A stretch of DNA of 64,000 bases from Ruminococcus sp. (GCA_017543595.1 JAFYFU010000108.1:1-64000), one strand, 5' to 3'. Positions 36,204-44,885 are shown, counted from the stretch's first letter. A program made the numbers and translations. Notes: generated by a model not told the origin, from the sequence alone.

Positions 36204-37622
36204 ATGAAAATTCTTTTTGCTGCCAGCGAGGCTGTACCTTTTGCAGCCTCGGGCGGTCTTGCCGATGTTGCGGGTTCTCTCCCGAAAGCCATAGCCTCAA
36301 AAGGTCATGAATGTTGTGTTGTTATCCCGAAATACAGCGATATTCCCGAAGAACTCCTCGAAGATGCGTACTTTGTCGCAAATCTTACCGTTGATGTTTC
36401 GTGGAGAAAACAATACTGCGGTATATATAAAACCGAAAAAGACGGTATTGCTTACTACTTCATAGAAAATGACTACTATTTTGAAAGGGACGGTTTTTAC
36501 GGATTCTATGACGACTGCGAAAGATTCGTTTTCTTTGACAGGGCTGTGCTTGAAATGCTCCGCTATATTGACTTCAAACCTGACATCATAAGCTGTAACG
36601 ACTGGCAGACCGCTCTTATACCCGTGTACTATAATGTATATTATAAGTATCAGCAGGGTTTCGACAATATAAAAATTTCATTCACAATACACAATATCGA
36701 ATATCAGGGAAGATACGGAAAAGAAGTCCTTGAAGAAGTCATGGGTATTCCCCGCTACAATTCAGGCTTACTTGAATATGACGGATATATAAATATGCTC
36801 AAAGGCGCACTCGAAACTTCCGACAGCATAATAACCGTTTCCCCAAGCTATGCATGGGAAATTCTTGACCCGTGGTATGCACACGGTCTTGACAGAATAC
36901 TTGTAACCAAACAGTATAAGTTAAAAGGTATTCTCAACGGAATTGACACGGAAAGCTATGACCCGTCAACCGACCCTGCCATCGCATGGCATTACTCAGA
37001 AAATGACCTGTCAGGAAAAGAAGAATGTAAAAAATTCCTGCTTGAAGAACTCGGACTGCGTGACGGAAATGAACCCCTTATCGGAATAGTAACAAGATTC
37101 GTGAATCATAAGGGCATTGACCTTATCCGCTATATGTTTGAGGAAATACTCAAAATCGGCTTTAAATTCGCAATTCTCGGAAGCGGTGACAGAATGTACG
37201 AGGATTTCTTCACTGAAATGGCTGCACGCTATCCCGAAAGAGTATCCGTGAATATAGGCTTTGTTCCCGAACTTTCAAGGAGAATATATGCAGGCTCGGA
37301 CGTTTTCCTCATGCCTTCGCAGAGCGAACCGTGCGGTCTTACTCAGATGATTTCCATGCGTTACGGCACTGTTCCGATTGTCAGGGAAACAGGCGGTCTG
37401 CGTGACTCCGTGCGTGACAACGGCGGTGAAAACGGCAACGGCTTTACTTTCAAGACTTACAATGCAGATGATATGCTCGATGCACTGAAAAGGGCAAAGG
37501 CTGTCTATGACAACAAGCCCGAATGGGAAAAGCTCGTAAAACGTGCCATGAACTGCGATTACAGTTGGTCAGTTCCCGCTGAGGAATACATAAAAGTTTT
37601 CAGCGAATTATTATTAAATTAA
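36204..37622 (+). CDS. glgA: Glycogen synthase (ADP-glucose type)
   Basis: GT5 glycosyltransferase that extends alpha-1,4-glucan chains. N-terminal FAASEAVPFAASGGLADVAGS, SFTIHNIEYQGRYG, then C-terminal GIVTRFVNHKGIDL and the catalytic/donor region PSQSEPCGLTQMISMRYGTVPIVRETGGL. 472 residues. The Lys of the family KxGGL motif is replaced by Ala (ASGGL). Upstream Shine-Dalgarno is weak (CGGTGA). Last gene of the operon; a hairpin terminator follows. Confidence 0.96.
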   Translation: MKILFAASEAVPFAASGGLADVAGSLPKAIASKGHECCVVIPKYSDIPEELLEDAYFVANLTVDVSWRKQYCGIYKTEKDGIAYYFIENDYYFERDGFYGFYDDCERFVFFDRAVLEMLRYIDFKPDIISCNDWQTALIPVYYNVYYKYQQGFDNIKISFTIHNIEYQGRYGKEVLEEVMGIPRYNSGLLEYDGYINMLKGALETSDSIITVSPSYAWEILDPWYAHGLDRILVTKQYKLKGILNGIDTESYDPSTDPAIAWHYSENDLSGKEECKKFLLEELGLRDGNEPLIGIVTRFVNHKGIDLIRYMFEEILKIGFKFAILGSGDRMYEDFFTEMAARYPERVSVNIGFVPELSRRIYAGSDVFLMPSQSEPCGLTQMISMRYGTVPIVRETGGLRDSVRDNGGENGNGFTFKTYNADDMLDALKRAKAVYDNKPEWEKLVKRAMNCDYSWSVPAEEYIKVFSELLLN

Positions 37623-37807
37623 CTATAAAAACTGCCGTCCTCATAATCGGGACGGCAATTTTTATGCTTTTCTTTTCGGGAATATTTTTTCGGTGCATTG
37701 GCAACACGGGTAACGGGGTTAAGACCGTTCCAGTCACGGCGTTTAGCCGAATTTAATTTTTTCTTTTCTTTCTTGCTTAATTTCTCATAAGGTACAAATT
37801 TTTTCAT
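37619..37807 (-). CDS. Small basic protein, function unknown
   Basis: A 62-residue, very Lys/Arg-rich ORF: MKKFVPYEKLSKKEKKKLNS, RRDWNGLNPVTRVAN and PKKYSRKEKHKN. ATG 37807 has AGGAGG upstream (the ORF opens seven codons earlier). Its stop region overlaps the glgA stop and the glgA terminator hairpin. Small proteins with this pattern occur in Firmicutes but I know no function; RNA or ribosome binding would be a guess from charge alone. Confidence 0.7.
   Translation of the reverse strand: MKKFVPYEKLSKKEKKKLNSAKRRDWNGLNPVTRVANAPKKYSRKEKHKNCRPDYEDGSFYS
37632..37660 (+). terminator. Terminator after glgA
   Basis: TGCCGTCC / GGGACGGCA hairpin followed by ATTTTTATG. It overlaps the 3' end of the converging small basic gene. 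Confidence 0.8.
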
Positions 37808-37817
37808 GACAACCTCC

Positions 37818-37956
37818 TGTTTAAACATCAGATTTTGGCGTTAAGGGCTTTTTATTGTGAATGGGGGAAGCCGCCCTTTGAGGCTTGTGCTTTCGTTCAC
37901 TTCGCAAGCTCCGTTCACTTTTGGCACAAGGGGCGGCTTATCCCCCAAACCCCCTG
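37818..37956 (-). repeat. Nested-palindrome elements: A/T-type right end plus full G-rich copy
   Basis: Minus strand: full G-rich element (37858-37956) with AGGGGGTTTGGGGGA, GCCGCCCC, stem CTTGTGCC/AGCACAAG, core GTGAACGGAGCTTGCGAAGT, GGGCGGC and CCCCCATT. A solo A/T-type right end (CAAAATCTGATGTTTAAACA, 37818-37838) follows directly before the AGGAGG of the small basic gene. Confidence 0.8.
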
Positions 37957-37967
37957 TAATTTCTAAT

Positions 37968-39173
37968 TTATTCTTCTCCTGCCTTGAAATTGTAAATCGG
38001 CTTTATGATATCGTTTATTTCAACGGTATCGCCTATATTTCCGACAATATCCTCAATGGACTTGTAAACCATGGGACATTCGTCAAGGGTCTGTGCGCTT
38101 ACGGAAGTGGTATAAATGCCCTCCATTTGCTTTTTAAATTCCGATACGGTGAAAGTCTGTTTTGCCTGTGAACGTGACATCAAACGTCCTGCCCCGTGCG
38201 GTGCGGAATAATTCCAGTCGGGATTTCCCTTGCCCATACAAATCAAACTGCCGTCACGCATATTTATCGGAATGAGGAGTTTTTCGCCAGCCTGTGCCGA
38301 AACTGCGCCTTTTCTGAGTATCATGTTTTCTGTGTCTATATAGTTGTGAATTGTTGTAAAGCGTTCAACAACGTGCAGACCCATACCCTTTATTATTTCG
38401 TCCATCATAGCCTGACGGTTAAGAACGGCAAATTCCTGAACGATTTTCATGTCATGGATATACTGCTTAAAGAGTTCCCCTTCTGTATAGGCGAGATGTT
38501 TCGGAACGTCCGTATTTTTAGTATTCTGCACTTTCTTGATTTCAGCCTGAATCTGTTTCTGTTTTCCCTCGGCTTTCATTCTTGCGATAAGTTCGTCAAT
38601 ATCTTTCTTTGAGGACTTGTTCAGACGCTTGTAAGCTTCTTCCTGATAGTATTTAGCCGTTTCAACACCAAGGTGTCTTGAACCCGAATGTATAACGATA
38701 TAAATACTTCCGTCACTTCCCTTGTCAGCCTCTATGAAATGATTTCCGCCGCCGAGAGTGCCTATACTTCTTTCCGCACGAACGGGATTAATATGTTCGG
38801 CGCAGTAAAGTTCTGCGAGGTTGATTTTTTCGGCGTATCTGTGCGGTTTCTCCCTTATGTCAAATCCTGACGGGATTTTTGCATAGATAAGCTTGTCAAG
38901 TTTCTGTAATTCGATATGTGTTTCTTTAAGGCGGATAGTTTCCATTCCGCAGCCTATGTCAACGCCCACAAGATTAGGAACAGCCTTGTCGGTTATAGTC
39001 ATGGTAGTGCCTATTGTACAGCCTGCGCCTGCGTGAACATCGGGCATTATGCGGATTCTTGCGCCCTGTGAAAAAGGCTGGTTGCAGAGTTCAATTATCT
39101 GAGTTATTGCGCCCTGGTCAATGACATCTGTAAAGACTTCTGCTGAGTTGTATTTTCCGTTAAGAATTATCAT
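37968..39173 (-). CDS. rtcB: RtcB family RNA ligase
   Basis: GTP- and Mn2+-dependent RNA ligase family, joining 2',3'-cyclic phosphate or 3'-phosphate ends to 5'-OH; bacterial members act in tRNA and rRNA repair. Visible: MPDVHAGAGCTIGTT, VGVDIGCGMETI (metal Cys/Asp), GTLGGGNHFIE, VIHSGSRHLG and the guanylated His in APHGAGRLMSRSQAK. 401 residues from ATG 39173, with AAAGGAG upstream. No PrfH or RtcA neighbour. The 190-nt leader carries a short peptide frame and a terminator hairpin, suggesting attenuation. Confidence 0.92.
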   Translation of the reverse strand: MIILNGKYNSAEVFTDVIDQGAITQIIELCNQPFSQGARIRIMPDVHAGAGCTIGTTMTITDKAVPNLVGVDIGCGMETIRLKETHIELQKLDKLIYAKIPSGFDIREKPHRYAEKINLAELYCAEHINPVRAERSIGTLGGGNHFIEADKGSDGSIYIVIHSGSRHLGVETAKYYQEEAYKRLNKSSKKDIDELIARMKAEGKQKQIQAEIKKVQNTKNTDVPKHLAYTEGELFKQYIHDMKIVQEFAVLNRQAMMDEIIKGMGLHVVERFTTIHNYIDTENMILRKGAVSAQAGEKLLIPINMRDGSLICMGKGNPDWNYSAPHGAGRLMSRSQAKQTFTVSEFKKQMEGIYTTSVSAQTLDECPMVYKSIEDIVGNIGDTVEINDIIKPIYNFKAGEE

Positions 39174-39198
39174 AAATTCTCCTTTCTGTGCCTGCATA

Positions 39199-39232
39199 CA
39201 AAAAGACCCATGCACCAAAGGTACACGGGTCT
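39199..39232 (-). terminator. Terminator-like hairpin in the rtcB leader
   Basis: Minus strand AGACCCGTGTACC-TTT-GGTGCATGGGTCT, a 13-bp stem with three G-U type pairs, followed by TTTTTG, ending 26 bases before the rtcB ATG. It is enclosed by a perfect 10-bp stem TGCCTGCATA/TATGCAGGCA (39265-39274 with 39189-39198). Confidence 0.7.
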
Positions 39233-39256
39233 GCTGTTACACGGATAAAAAAATCC

Positions 39257-39337
39257 TCAGATAATATGCAGGCAAACTTCATGCTTTGGTTTTTGTGTGT
39301 ATGAGATTGTCGTGAGATTTGTACTTTTTGCGAACAT
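39257..39337 (-). CDS. Putative leader peptide of rtcB
   Basis: A 26-codon frame starting MFAKSTNL and ending EVCLHII, with AAGGAAGGTG six bases before the ATG. It begins about 27 bases after the predicted transcription start and ends 25 bases before the terminator stem. Codons 16-18 (AAACCAAAG) contain ACCAAAG, which is complementary to CTTTGGT in the terminator loop and 3' arm. Assigned by signals and position only; the peptide matches nothing I know. Confidence 0.5.
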   Translation of the reverse strand: MFAKSTNLTTISYTQKPKHEVCLHII

Positions 39338-39370
39338 GAAATTCACCTTCCTTTCATAGATTATGGGTCA

Positions 39371-39399
39371 ATTATATATTTTTTATACTCATTTGTCAA
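39371..39399 (-). promoter_or_regulatory. Consensus sigma-A promoter of rtcB
   Basis: Minus strand TTGACA, 17-bp spacer, TATAAT: a perfect consensus. Predicted start near 39364. Confidence 0.85.
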
Positions 39400-39522
39400 G
39401 TGAAATTCCGAAATTTAACCTGTTTTTACCAATTTGTAATCATTTTCCACCTTGTTTTTGCCGTAAAGCATAAAATACAGATATGCACAATTTAAGTAAA
39501 AAATAATTTTTTTAAAAAACAG

Positions 39523-39551
39523 TGGAAATTTGTGTTTATTTGTGTTATAAT
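39523..39551 (+). promoter_or_regulatory. Probable promoter of the oad operon
   Basis: TGGAAA, 17-bp spacer, TATAAT, about 75 bases before the oadA ATG. The -10 is a perfect match, the -35 weak. Confidence 0.5.
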
Positions 39552-39627
39552 GAACAATGTATGAATTTACGGAGTATTTTCATAATATTTTACCTGTAAA
39601 ACAATAATTTATTCAGGAGGCTTGTTC

Positions 39628-41025
39628 ATGAAAAAAGTTAAATTGACCGAAACCGTTCTGCGTGATGCCCAGCAGTCGCTTATGGCTACCCGTCTGCCGT
39701 ATGCCGACTATGAAGGTATTCTTTCCGATATGGATAAGGCAGGCTATTACTCAATAGAATGTTGGGGCGGTGCAACATTCGATTCCTGTCTCAGATACCT
39801 CGGAGAAGACCCGTGGGAAAGACTTCGCAACCTGCGTAAGAATCTCCCCAACACAAAGCTTCAAATGCTTCTGCGTGGTCAGAATCTCCTCGGCTATAAG
39901 CACTATCATGATGACGTTGTTGAAAAGTTTATACAGCTCTCAATCAAGAACGGAATTGATGTTATCCGTATCTTTGACGCTCTGAATGATTTCAGAAACA
40001 TCACTACTGCACTTGAATCAACCAAGAAATATGCTACAAAGAACACTATTGCTTCGGGCTGTATCTCCTACACTCAAAGCCCTGTACATACTGTTGAAAA
40101 ATACATCGAAATGTGCAAGGAACTCAAAAACATGGGATTTGACACCATCTGTCTCAAAGATATGGCAGGCACTATGTCACCCTATGAGGCTGAACATCTC
40201 ATAAAGGGAATAAAGGACGCTATCGGCGATATGACACTTATTCTCCATACACACTGCACAACAGGTATGGCTTACATGACACTCACAAAAGCCATTGAAT
40301 CAGGCATAGACGTTATTGACTGCGCTGCTTCATGCTTCTCAGGCGGTACTTCTCAGCCCTCAACAGAAACTATGTACTATGCCCTTAAACAGTACGGCAT
40401 TGAAACAGGTCTTGATGAGGATATCATAAACAAAGTAAATAATTTCTTCAAACCCGTTAAACAGAAATACATTGACAACGGTCAGCTCAACCCCAAAAGC
40501 CTTGCAACAGATGCTCAGGCTCTTGTATATAAAGTCCCCGGCGGTATGCTCTCAAATATGATTGCAAACCTCACGGATATGCACGCTATGGACAAGTTTG
40601 ATGCCGCACTCGCCGAAATCCCGAAGGTAAGAGCAGATTTGGGCTATCCTCCGCTTGTTACTCCCCTTTCGCAAATGGTTGGAAATCAGGCTGTAACAAA
40701 TGTCCTTGTCGGCGAAAGATACAAGAATATCTCAAAGGAAGTAAAGAACTACATCAAAGGCGAATACGGCAATCCCCCCGCTCCCATTGATGAGGCTCTC
40801 AGCAAAAAAGTTCTCGGTGATGACCAGCCCGTTGACTGCCGTATTGAGGACTGCAAGCGCACAGGCGAAGAATTTACCGATGCAAAAGAAAAACTCGGCG
40901 AACTTTGCAGAAGTGAAGAAGATATCATGAGCTATATCTGCTATCCCGACCAGACGGTTAAATTCCTCAAAGACCGCAAGGCTAAGGAGGAAAATGAAGC
41001 CGTTTATACTATCGAAGCTATGTAA
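39628..41025 (+). CDS. oadA: Oxaloacetate decarboxylase alpha subunit (carboxyltransferase)
   Basis: Biotin-dependent carboxyltransferase that moves CO2 from oxaloacetate to carrier-bound biotin. TETVLRDAQQSLMATR at the N-terminus, RIFDALND, the carbamylated-Lys motif DTICLKDMAGTMSP and metal-binding HTHCTTGMA. 465 residues: it lacks the C-terminal biotinyl domain, which is a separate gene here. ATG 39628 follows AGGAGG by seven bases. The operon oadA-oadG-carrier-oadB encodes a Na+-pumping decarboxylase. Confidence 0.93.
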   Translation: MKKVKLTETVLRDAQQSLMATRLPYADYEGILSDMDKAGYYSIECWGGATFDSCLRYLGEDPWERLRNLRKNLPNTKLQMLLRGQNLLGYKHYHDDVVEKFIQLSIKNGIDVIRIFDALNDFRNITTALESTKKYATKNTIASGCISYTQSPVHTVEKYIEMCKELKNMGFDTICLKDMAGTMSPYEAEHLIKGIKDAIGDMTLILHTHCTTGMAYMTLTKAIESGIDVIDCAASCFSGGTSQPSTETMYYALKQYGIETGLDEDIINKVNNFFKPVKQKYIDNGQLNPKSLATDAQALVYKVPGGMLSNMIANLTDMHAMDKFDAALAEIPKVRADLGYPPLVTPLSQMVGNQAVTNVLVGERYKNISKEVKNYIKGEYGNPPAPIDEALSKKVLGDDQPVDCRIEDCKRTGEEFTDAKEKLGELCRSEEDIMSYICYPDQTVKFLKDRKAKEENEAVYTIEAM

Positions 41026-41036
41026 GGAGGAATATT

Positions 41037-41423
41037 ATGTTACCCGAATATACTTATCTTCTCCGTGAGCTTTCAATAGGAGAGGCGGGCGGTACTGCCG
41101 TTTTCGGATATGCTGTCGTATTCTTCGGACTTGTTCTCCTTATGTGCGTACTCTACGGCACAGGCGCATATTTCCGTGGAAAAGACGAAAAAGCCGCCGC
41201 AGAAGCTAAAAAGGCTCTCGAAGAAACCAAAAAACAGGTTGAGGCAAATCCCCTCCACGTTACGGTTGCCCCCCCGAAAACCGCTCCCGGTTCGGCAGGT
41301 CATGTAAAGCTTTACAACGTCCCCGACAAGGAAGCCGCTATGATAATGGCTATTGTTGCCGACAAAATGCAGAAACCTTTAAACGAACTTCATTTTATTT
41401 CCATTAAGGAGGTCAAAAAATAA
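41037..41423 (+). CDS. oadG: Na+-pump decarboxylase gamma subunit (OadG-like)
   Basis: A 128-residue protein with one membrane span (TAVFGYAVVFFGLVLLMCVLY, about residues 20-40), a Lys/Glu/Ala-rich coil, a Pro-containing linker and a small C-terminal segment. The architecture and operon position fit the gamma/assembly subunit that links OadA to OadB. The stop overlaps the next start (TAATG). Confidence 0.82.
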   Translation: MLPEYTYLLRELSIGEAGGTAVFGYAVVFFGLVLLMCVLYGTGAYFRGKDEKAAAEAKKALEETKKQVEANPLHVTVAPPKTAPGSAGHVKLYNVPDKEAAMIMAIVADKMQKPLNELHFISIKEVKK

Positions 41424-41824
41424 TGAAATATAAAGTTACTCTCAACGGCAAAACCTATGAGGTTGAAGTTGAACACGGAAAAGCCGTTCTTCTCGATGAA
41501 TATGAGGCTCTTGCACCTGCTCCCGCTGCCGCTCCCGCACCTGCTGCGGCTGCTGCTCCCGCACCCGCTGCCGCTCCTGCGCCTGCACCTGCTCCCGTTA
41601 ATATTGCCGCAGGCGAAACAGTAAATTCACCCATGCCCGGAAACATCATAAGAGTTGACGTAAAACAGGGCGACACTGTAAAAGCAGGTCAGATTCTTGT
41701 TATCCTCGAAGCTATGAAAATGGAAAACGAAATCGTTGCCCCCAAGGACGGCACTGTTGCTCAGGTCGTAGTAAGCAAGGGTGCTGTTGTTGATACGGGC
41801 GCACCGCTTGTCGTTATAGCATAA
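41423..41824 (+). CDS. Biotin carboxyl carrier protein of the decarboxylase
   Basis: 133 residues: a short N-terminal domain, an Ala/Pro-rich flexible linker (about residues 30-60), then a biotinyl domain with the modified Lys in LEAMKMENEIVAPKDGTV. This carries CO2 from OadA to OadB. Equivalent to the C-terminal domain of longer OadA proteins. Confidence 0.95.
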   Translation: MKYKVTLNGKTYEVEVEHGKAVLLDEYEALAPAPAAAPAPAAAAAPAPAAAPAPAPAPVNIAAGETVNSPMPGNIIRVDVKQGDTVKAGQILVILEAMKMENEIVAPKDGTVAQVVVSKGAVVDTGAPLVVIA

Positions 41825-41835
41825 GGAGGGCAAAT

Positions 41836-43053
41836 ATGGATATTCTTGAAACCCTTCAAACTCTCTGGACTGATTCGGGATTTCAAAGCTTTTTCGTTGA
41901 CGGCGGCTGGAAGAATTTAATCATGATAGGCATTGCCTGTGTTCTTCTCTACCTCGGAATTGTTAAAAAGTTTGAACCGCTTCTTCTTGTCGGAATTGCT
42001 TTCGGCTGTCTGCTGGTAAACCTCTCGTATTTCGGCGCAGGCTCGACAGATGCCCTGTATCACCCTGAATTATGGGACAATTTCCTTAATCCCGAACACG
42101 CAGACTATCACAGTTACGGTGCGATAATGGCTCACGGCGGACTGCTTGACATACTCTACATAGGCGTTAAAGCAGGCGTTTATCCTTCACTTATTTTCAT
42201 GGGCGTAGGTGCTATGACAGACTTCGGACCGCTTATTTCAAATCCGAAATCCCTTTTGCTTGGTGCGGCTGCACAGATGGGCGTATTCCTTGCATTTTTC
42301 GGAGCTGTATGCCTCGGATTCTCAGGCGAACAGGCTGCATCTATCGGTATAATCGGCGGTGCTGACGGTCCTACCGCTATATTCCTCACAACAAGACTTG
42401 CCCCCGAACTTCTCGGACCTATCGCTATTGCGGCATATTCCTACATGGCTCTTATCCCCATGATTCAGCCGCCCCTTATGAGACTCCTCACTACCGAAGA
42501 AGAAAGAAAAATCAAAATGGAACAGACAAGAACTGTTTCAAAGACAGAAAAAATCATTTTCCCGATTATCGTTGCTTCATTCGTAATACTTCTTCTCCCC
42601 TCAACTGCTCCGCTCGTTGGCTGTCTCATGCTCGGAAACCTTTGGAGAGAATGTGGTGTTACAGAGAGACTTTCAGACACAGTTCAGAATGCTCTTATGA
42701 ATATCGTAACAGTATTCCTTGGTATCTCAGTAGGCGCAACAACTGCCGCTGACAGATTCCTCTCACTTGAAACAATAAAGATTATTGTTCTCGGTCTTAC
42801 AGCTTTTGCATTCTCAACAGTCGGCGGACTTATTGTCGGAAAGATTATGTGCAAGCTCTCAGGCGGAAAAATCAATCCCCTTATCGGTTCGGCAGGCGTT
42901 TCAGCCGTTCCTATGGCTGCCCGTGTATCACAGATGGAAGGTCAGAAAGCTAATCCTTCAAACTTCCTCCTCATGCACGCTATGGGTCCCAACGTTGCAG
43001 GCGTTATCGGTTCTGCAATCGCAGCAGGATTCCTCCTCGCAGTATTCAAATAA
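41836..43053 (+). CDS. oadB: Oxaloacetate decarboxylase beta subunit, Na+ pump
   Basis: A 405-residue polytopic membrane protein that decarboxylates carboxybiotin and exports Na+. It has the highly conserved GIIGGADGPTAIF stretch and SAVPMAARVSQMEG near the C-terminus, with about ten spans. GGAGG precedes the ATG. Closes the operon's pump. Confidence 0.96.
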   Translation: MDILETLQTLWTDSGFQSFFVDGGWKNLIMIGIACVLLYLGIVKKFEPLLLVGIAFGCLLVNLSYFGAGSTDALYHPELWDNFLNPEHADYHSYGAIMAHGGLLDILYIGVKAGVYPSLIFMGVGAMTDFGPLISNPKSLLLGAAAQMGVFLAFFGAVCLGFSGEQAASIGIIGGADGPTAIFLTTRLAPELLGPIAIAAYSYMALIPMIQPPLMRLLTTEEERKIKMEQTRTVSKTEKIIFPIIVASFVILLLPSTAPLVGCLMLGNLWRECGVTERLSDTVQNALMNIVTVFLGISVGATTAADRFLSLETIKIIVLGLTAFAFSTVGGLIVGKIMCKLSGGKINPLIGSAGVSAVPMAARVSQMEGQKANPSNFLLMHAMGPNVAGVIGSAIAAGFLLAVFK

Positions 43054-43059
43054 TTTTAT

Positions 43060-43084
43060 TTCCCTCGCTGAAAAGCGGGGGAAT
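43060..43084 (+). terminator. Hairpin after oadB
   Basis: CCCTCGCT-GAAA-AGCGGGGG followed by AATGTTTTA. The T-run is interrupted, so termination may be partial with read-through into endonuclease V. Confidence 0.5.
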
Positions 43085-43101
43085 GTTTTACGGAGAATAT
43101 T

Positions 43102-43797
43102 ATGAACAGTATAGAAGAAATGAAAATTGAATTTACAAGAATACAGGAAAGTTTCAGGGACAGAATTTCTCTTGAAAATAATTTTGATTTAAATGACCTG
43201 AAAACTATCGCAGGCGTTGACCTCGCCTATTGGAACAAAGACAACAGGGAATTTGCCGTCTGCTGTATTGTCGTTATTGACATGGATACTCACGAAACAA
43301 TCGAAAAAAAGCATTACAGCGGAGAAATAAAAGTTCCCTATATTCCGTCATTTCTTGCTTTCCGTGAGATTCCCCTCGTTCTTGAAACAGTTAAACTGCT
43401 GGAAAATATCCCCGATATTTATATGTTTGACGGCAACGGCTACCTGCACCCACGCAATATGGGCATAGCCACACACGCTTCATTTTACCTCGACAGACCG
43501 ACAATAGGCGTGGCTAAAACATATTTCCGTGTCGATAAGAAAACGGATTTTATTTTCCCCGAAAACAAGGCGGGAAGTTATACGGATATCGTCATTGACG
43601 GAAAAGTATACGGCAGAACTTTAAGAACTCATGACAACGTAAAGCCTGTATTCGTTTCGGCAGGAAATAATATTTCCCTCGATACCGCAACAGAATTAAC
43701 TATGAAACTTGTAGAAAAAGAAAGTCATATTCCGATTCCCACAAGATATGCAGACCTTGAAACTCATGTTATGCGTGAAAAATTAATTAATAACTAA
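43102..43797 (+). CDS. nfi: Endonuclease V (deoxyinosine 3' endonuclease)
   Basis: Cuts DNA at the second phosphodiester 3' to deoxyinosine, for repair of deaminated adenine. Catalytic residues in AGVDLAYW (Asp), LAFREIPLVLE (Glu) and MFDGNGYLHPRNMGIATHASF (Asp), with IGVAKTYF. 231 residues, normal. GGAGA lies upstream. Confidence 0.94.
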   Translation: MNSIEEMKIEFTRIQESFRDRISLENNFDLNDLKTIAGVDLAYWNKDNREFAVCCIVVIDMDTHETIEKKHYSGEIKVPYIPSFLAFREIPLVLETVKLLENIPDIYMFDGNGYLHPRNMGIATHASFYLDRPTIGVAKTYFRVDKKTDFIFPENKAGSYTDIVIDGKVYGRTLRTHDNVKPVFVSAGNNISLDTATELTMKLVEKESHIPIPTRYADLETHVMREKLINN

Positions 43798-43802
43798 ACA
43801 AA

Positions 43803-43834
43803 AACTCACAAGGAGAAAATTCTCTTTGTGAGTT
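43803..43834. terminator. Bidirectional terminator between nfi and cyclophilin genes
   Basis: AACTCACAA-GGAGAA / TTCTC-TTTGTGAGTT hairpin between two converging genes. Confidence 0.75.
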
Positions 43835-43867
43835 AAATTATATACAATATTAAATTATAATTTTAAA

Positions 43868-44341
43868 TTATTCGGCTATGTAAACTCTTTTCATAATCTG
43901 GGGCTTTTTGGGCTTGTCATGGTAGTCAGTTGGAGTAACTGCTATTTCGTCAACAACGTCAAGACCCTCAACTACTTTTCCGAATGCGGCATACTGACCG
44001 TCAAGGTGCGGAGCGTCCTCATGCATGATAAAGAACTGTGAGCCTGCGGAATCGTACTGCATTGAGCGAGCCATGGAAATAACTCCCCTTACGTGCTTTA
44101 TGCTGTTCTTGAAACCGTTTGCCTCAAATTCTCCCAAGATATGCCAGCCCGGACCGCCTGTGCCTGTGCCTTTCGGACAGCCTCCCTGAATCATAAATCC
44201 GGGGATTATTCTGTGAAAAGTCAGACCGTCATAAAATCCTGCCTTTACGAGTTTCTCGAAATTTCCGCAGGTTACGGGAGCGATATTGGGATAAAGTTCA
44301 ATTTTTATCTCTTTTCCGTTTTCCATTTCAATAATTACCAT
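43868..44341 (-). CDS. Cyclophilin-type peptidyl-prolyl isomerase
   Basis: 157-residue cytoplasmic PPIase. Catalytic Arg in FHRIIPGFMIQGG, then the QFFIMHEDAPHLDGQYAAFGKV block; the canonical Trp of the CsA site is replaced (DGQYAAFG). ATG 44341 follows AGGAGG, which is preceded by a solo right end of the A/T-rich repeat element. Confidence 0.94.
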   Translation of the reverse strand: MVIIEMENGKEIKIELYPNIAPVTCGNFEKLVKAGFYDGLTFHRIIPGFMIQGGCPKGTGTGGPGWHILGEFEANGFKNSIKHVRGVISMARSMQYDSAGSQFFIMHEDAPHLDGQYAAFGKVVEGLDVVDEIAVTPTDYHDKPKKPQIMKRVYIAE

Positions 44342-44352
44342 AATATACCTCC

Positions 44353-44378
44353 TATTTAAAATCGTCAGATTTTGCCTG
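44353..44378 (-). repeat. Solo right end of the A/T-rich element
   Basis: Minus strand GGCAAAATCTGACGATTTTA continuing AATA, then the GGAGG of the cyclophilin gene. It matches the right arm of the second unit in the array at 52.3 kb, without its left arm. Confidence 0.75.
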
Positions 44379-44379
44379 T

Positions 44380-44850
44380 TTAATCAAGTATTATCTGAAA
44401 ATCAGATGGAATTGTTGCGTTTTCATACGGATTTTCTTTCTCTTTTTTCTCTCCGTGATTATAGCCGCTTAATTTGTTTCTGTTATTTTCTTCTTTTGCC
44501 TCCTGATATTCTTCAAGGGCAGATTTTTGGACGGTAGTTGGTTCGGGAGTTTCCTCTGTGACAACGGCTATATACATTTCGCCGTTTTCGTCCGTTAATA
44601 TTTCTGTAACGGGGATATATTCGGAGGTTTCTTCGGGCTGTTCATCTTCCTCATACGGAATAATGCTGCTTTCTTTTTTCTTTTTTGCTTCCGTAGAATA
44701 CACAGCCTGATACTGGGGGCTTACAGGGGTTTTTGAAGATTTTCCGCTGTTTGACTTTATTGCACCTTCTGTACAGCCTTTTCCTGCCATTATAACAAGC
44801 ATAGCGGCTATTGCGGCGAGTGCAACGGCAATAACTCTGTTATTCTCCAC
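44380..44850 (-). CDS. Membrane-anchored protein of unknown function
   Basis: About 156 residues: an N-terminal membrane segment (VIAVALAAIAAMLVIMAG), then a hydrophilic Glu/Pro/Thr-rich region with no recognisable domain. I prefer GTG 44850, eight bases after AAAGGA; the ATG at 44874 sits only about 12 bases from the -10 box and has no Shine-Dalgarno. Monocistronic, from a perfect promoter. Confidence 0.65.
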   Translation of the reverse strand: MENNRVIAVALAAIAAMLVIMAGKGCTEGAIKSNSGKSSKTPVSPQYQAVYSTEAKKKKESSIIPYEEDEQPEETSEYIPVTEILTDENGEMYIAVVTEETPEPTTVQKSALEEYQEAKEENNRNKLSGYNHGEKKEKENPYENATIPSDFQIILD

Positions 44851-44885
44851 ATTATCCGTCCTTTCAGAAATCATATAACACTATA

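Noticed and set aside
39173..39364. T-box leader for rtcB
   Set aside because: There is no T-box antiterminator sequence (AGGGTGGNACCGCG) and no specifier-loop layout; the leader-peptide model fits better.
41455..41676. Minus-strand Ala/Gly-rich ORF
   Set aside because: Shadow of the Ala/Pro linker of the biotin carrier protein.
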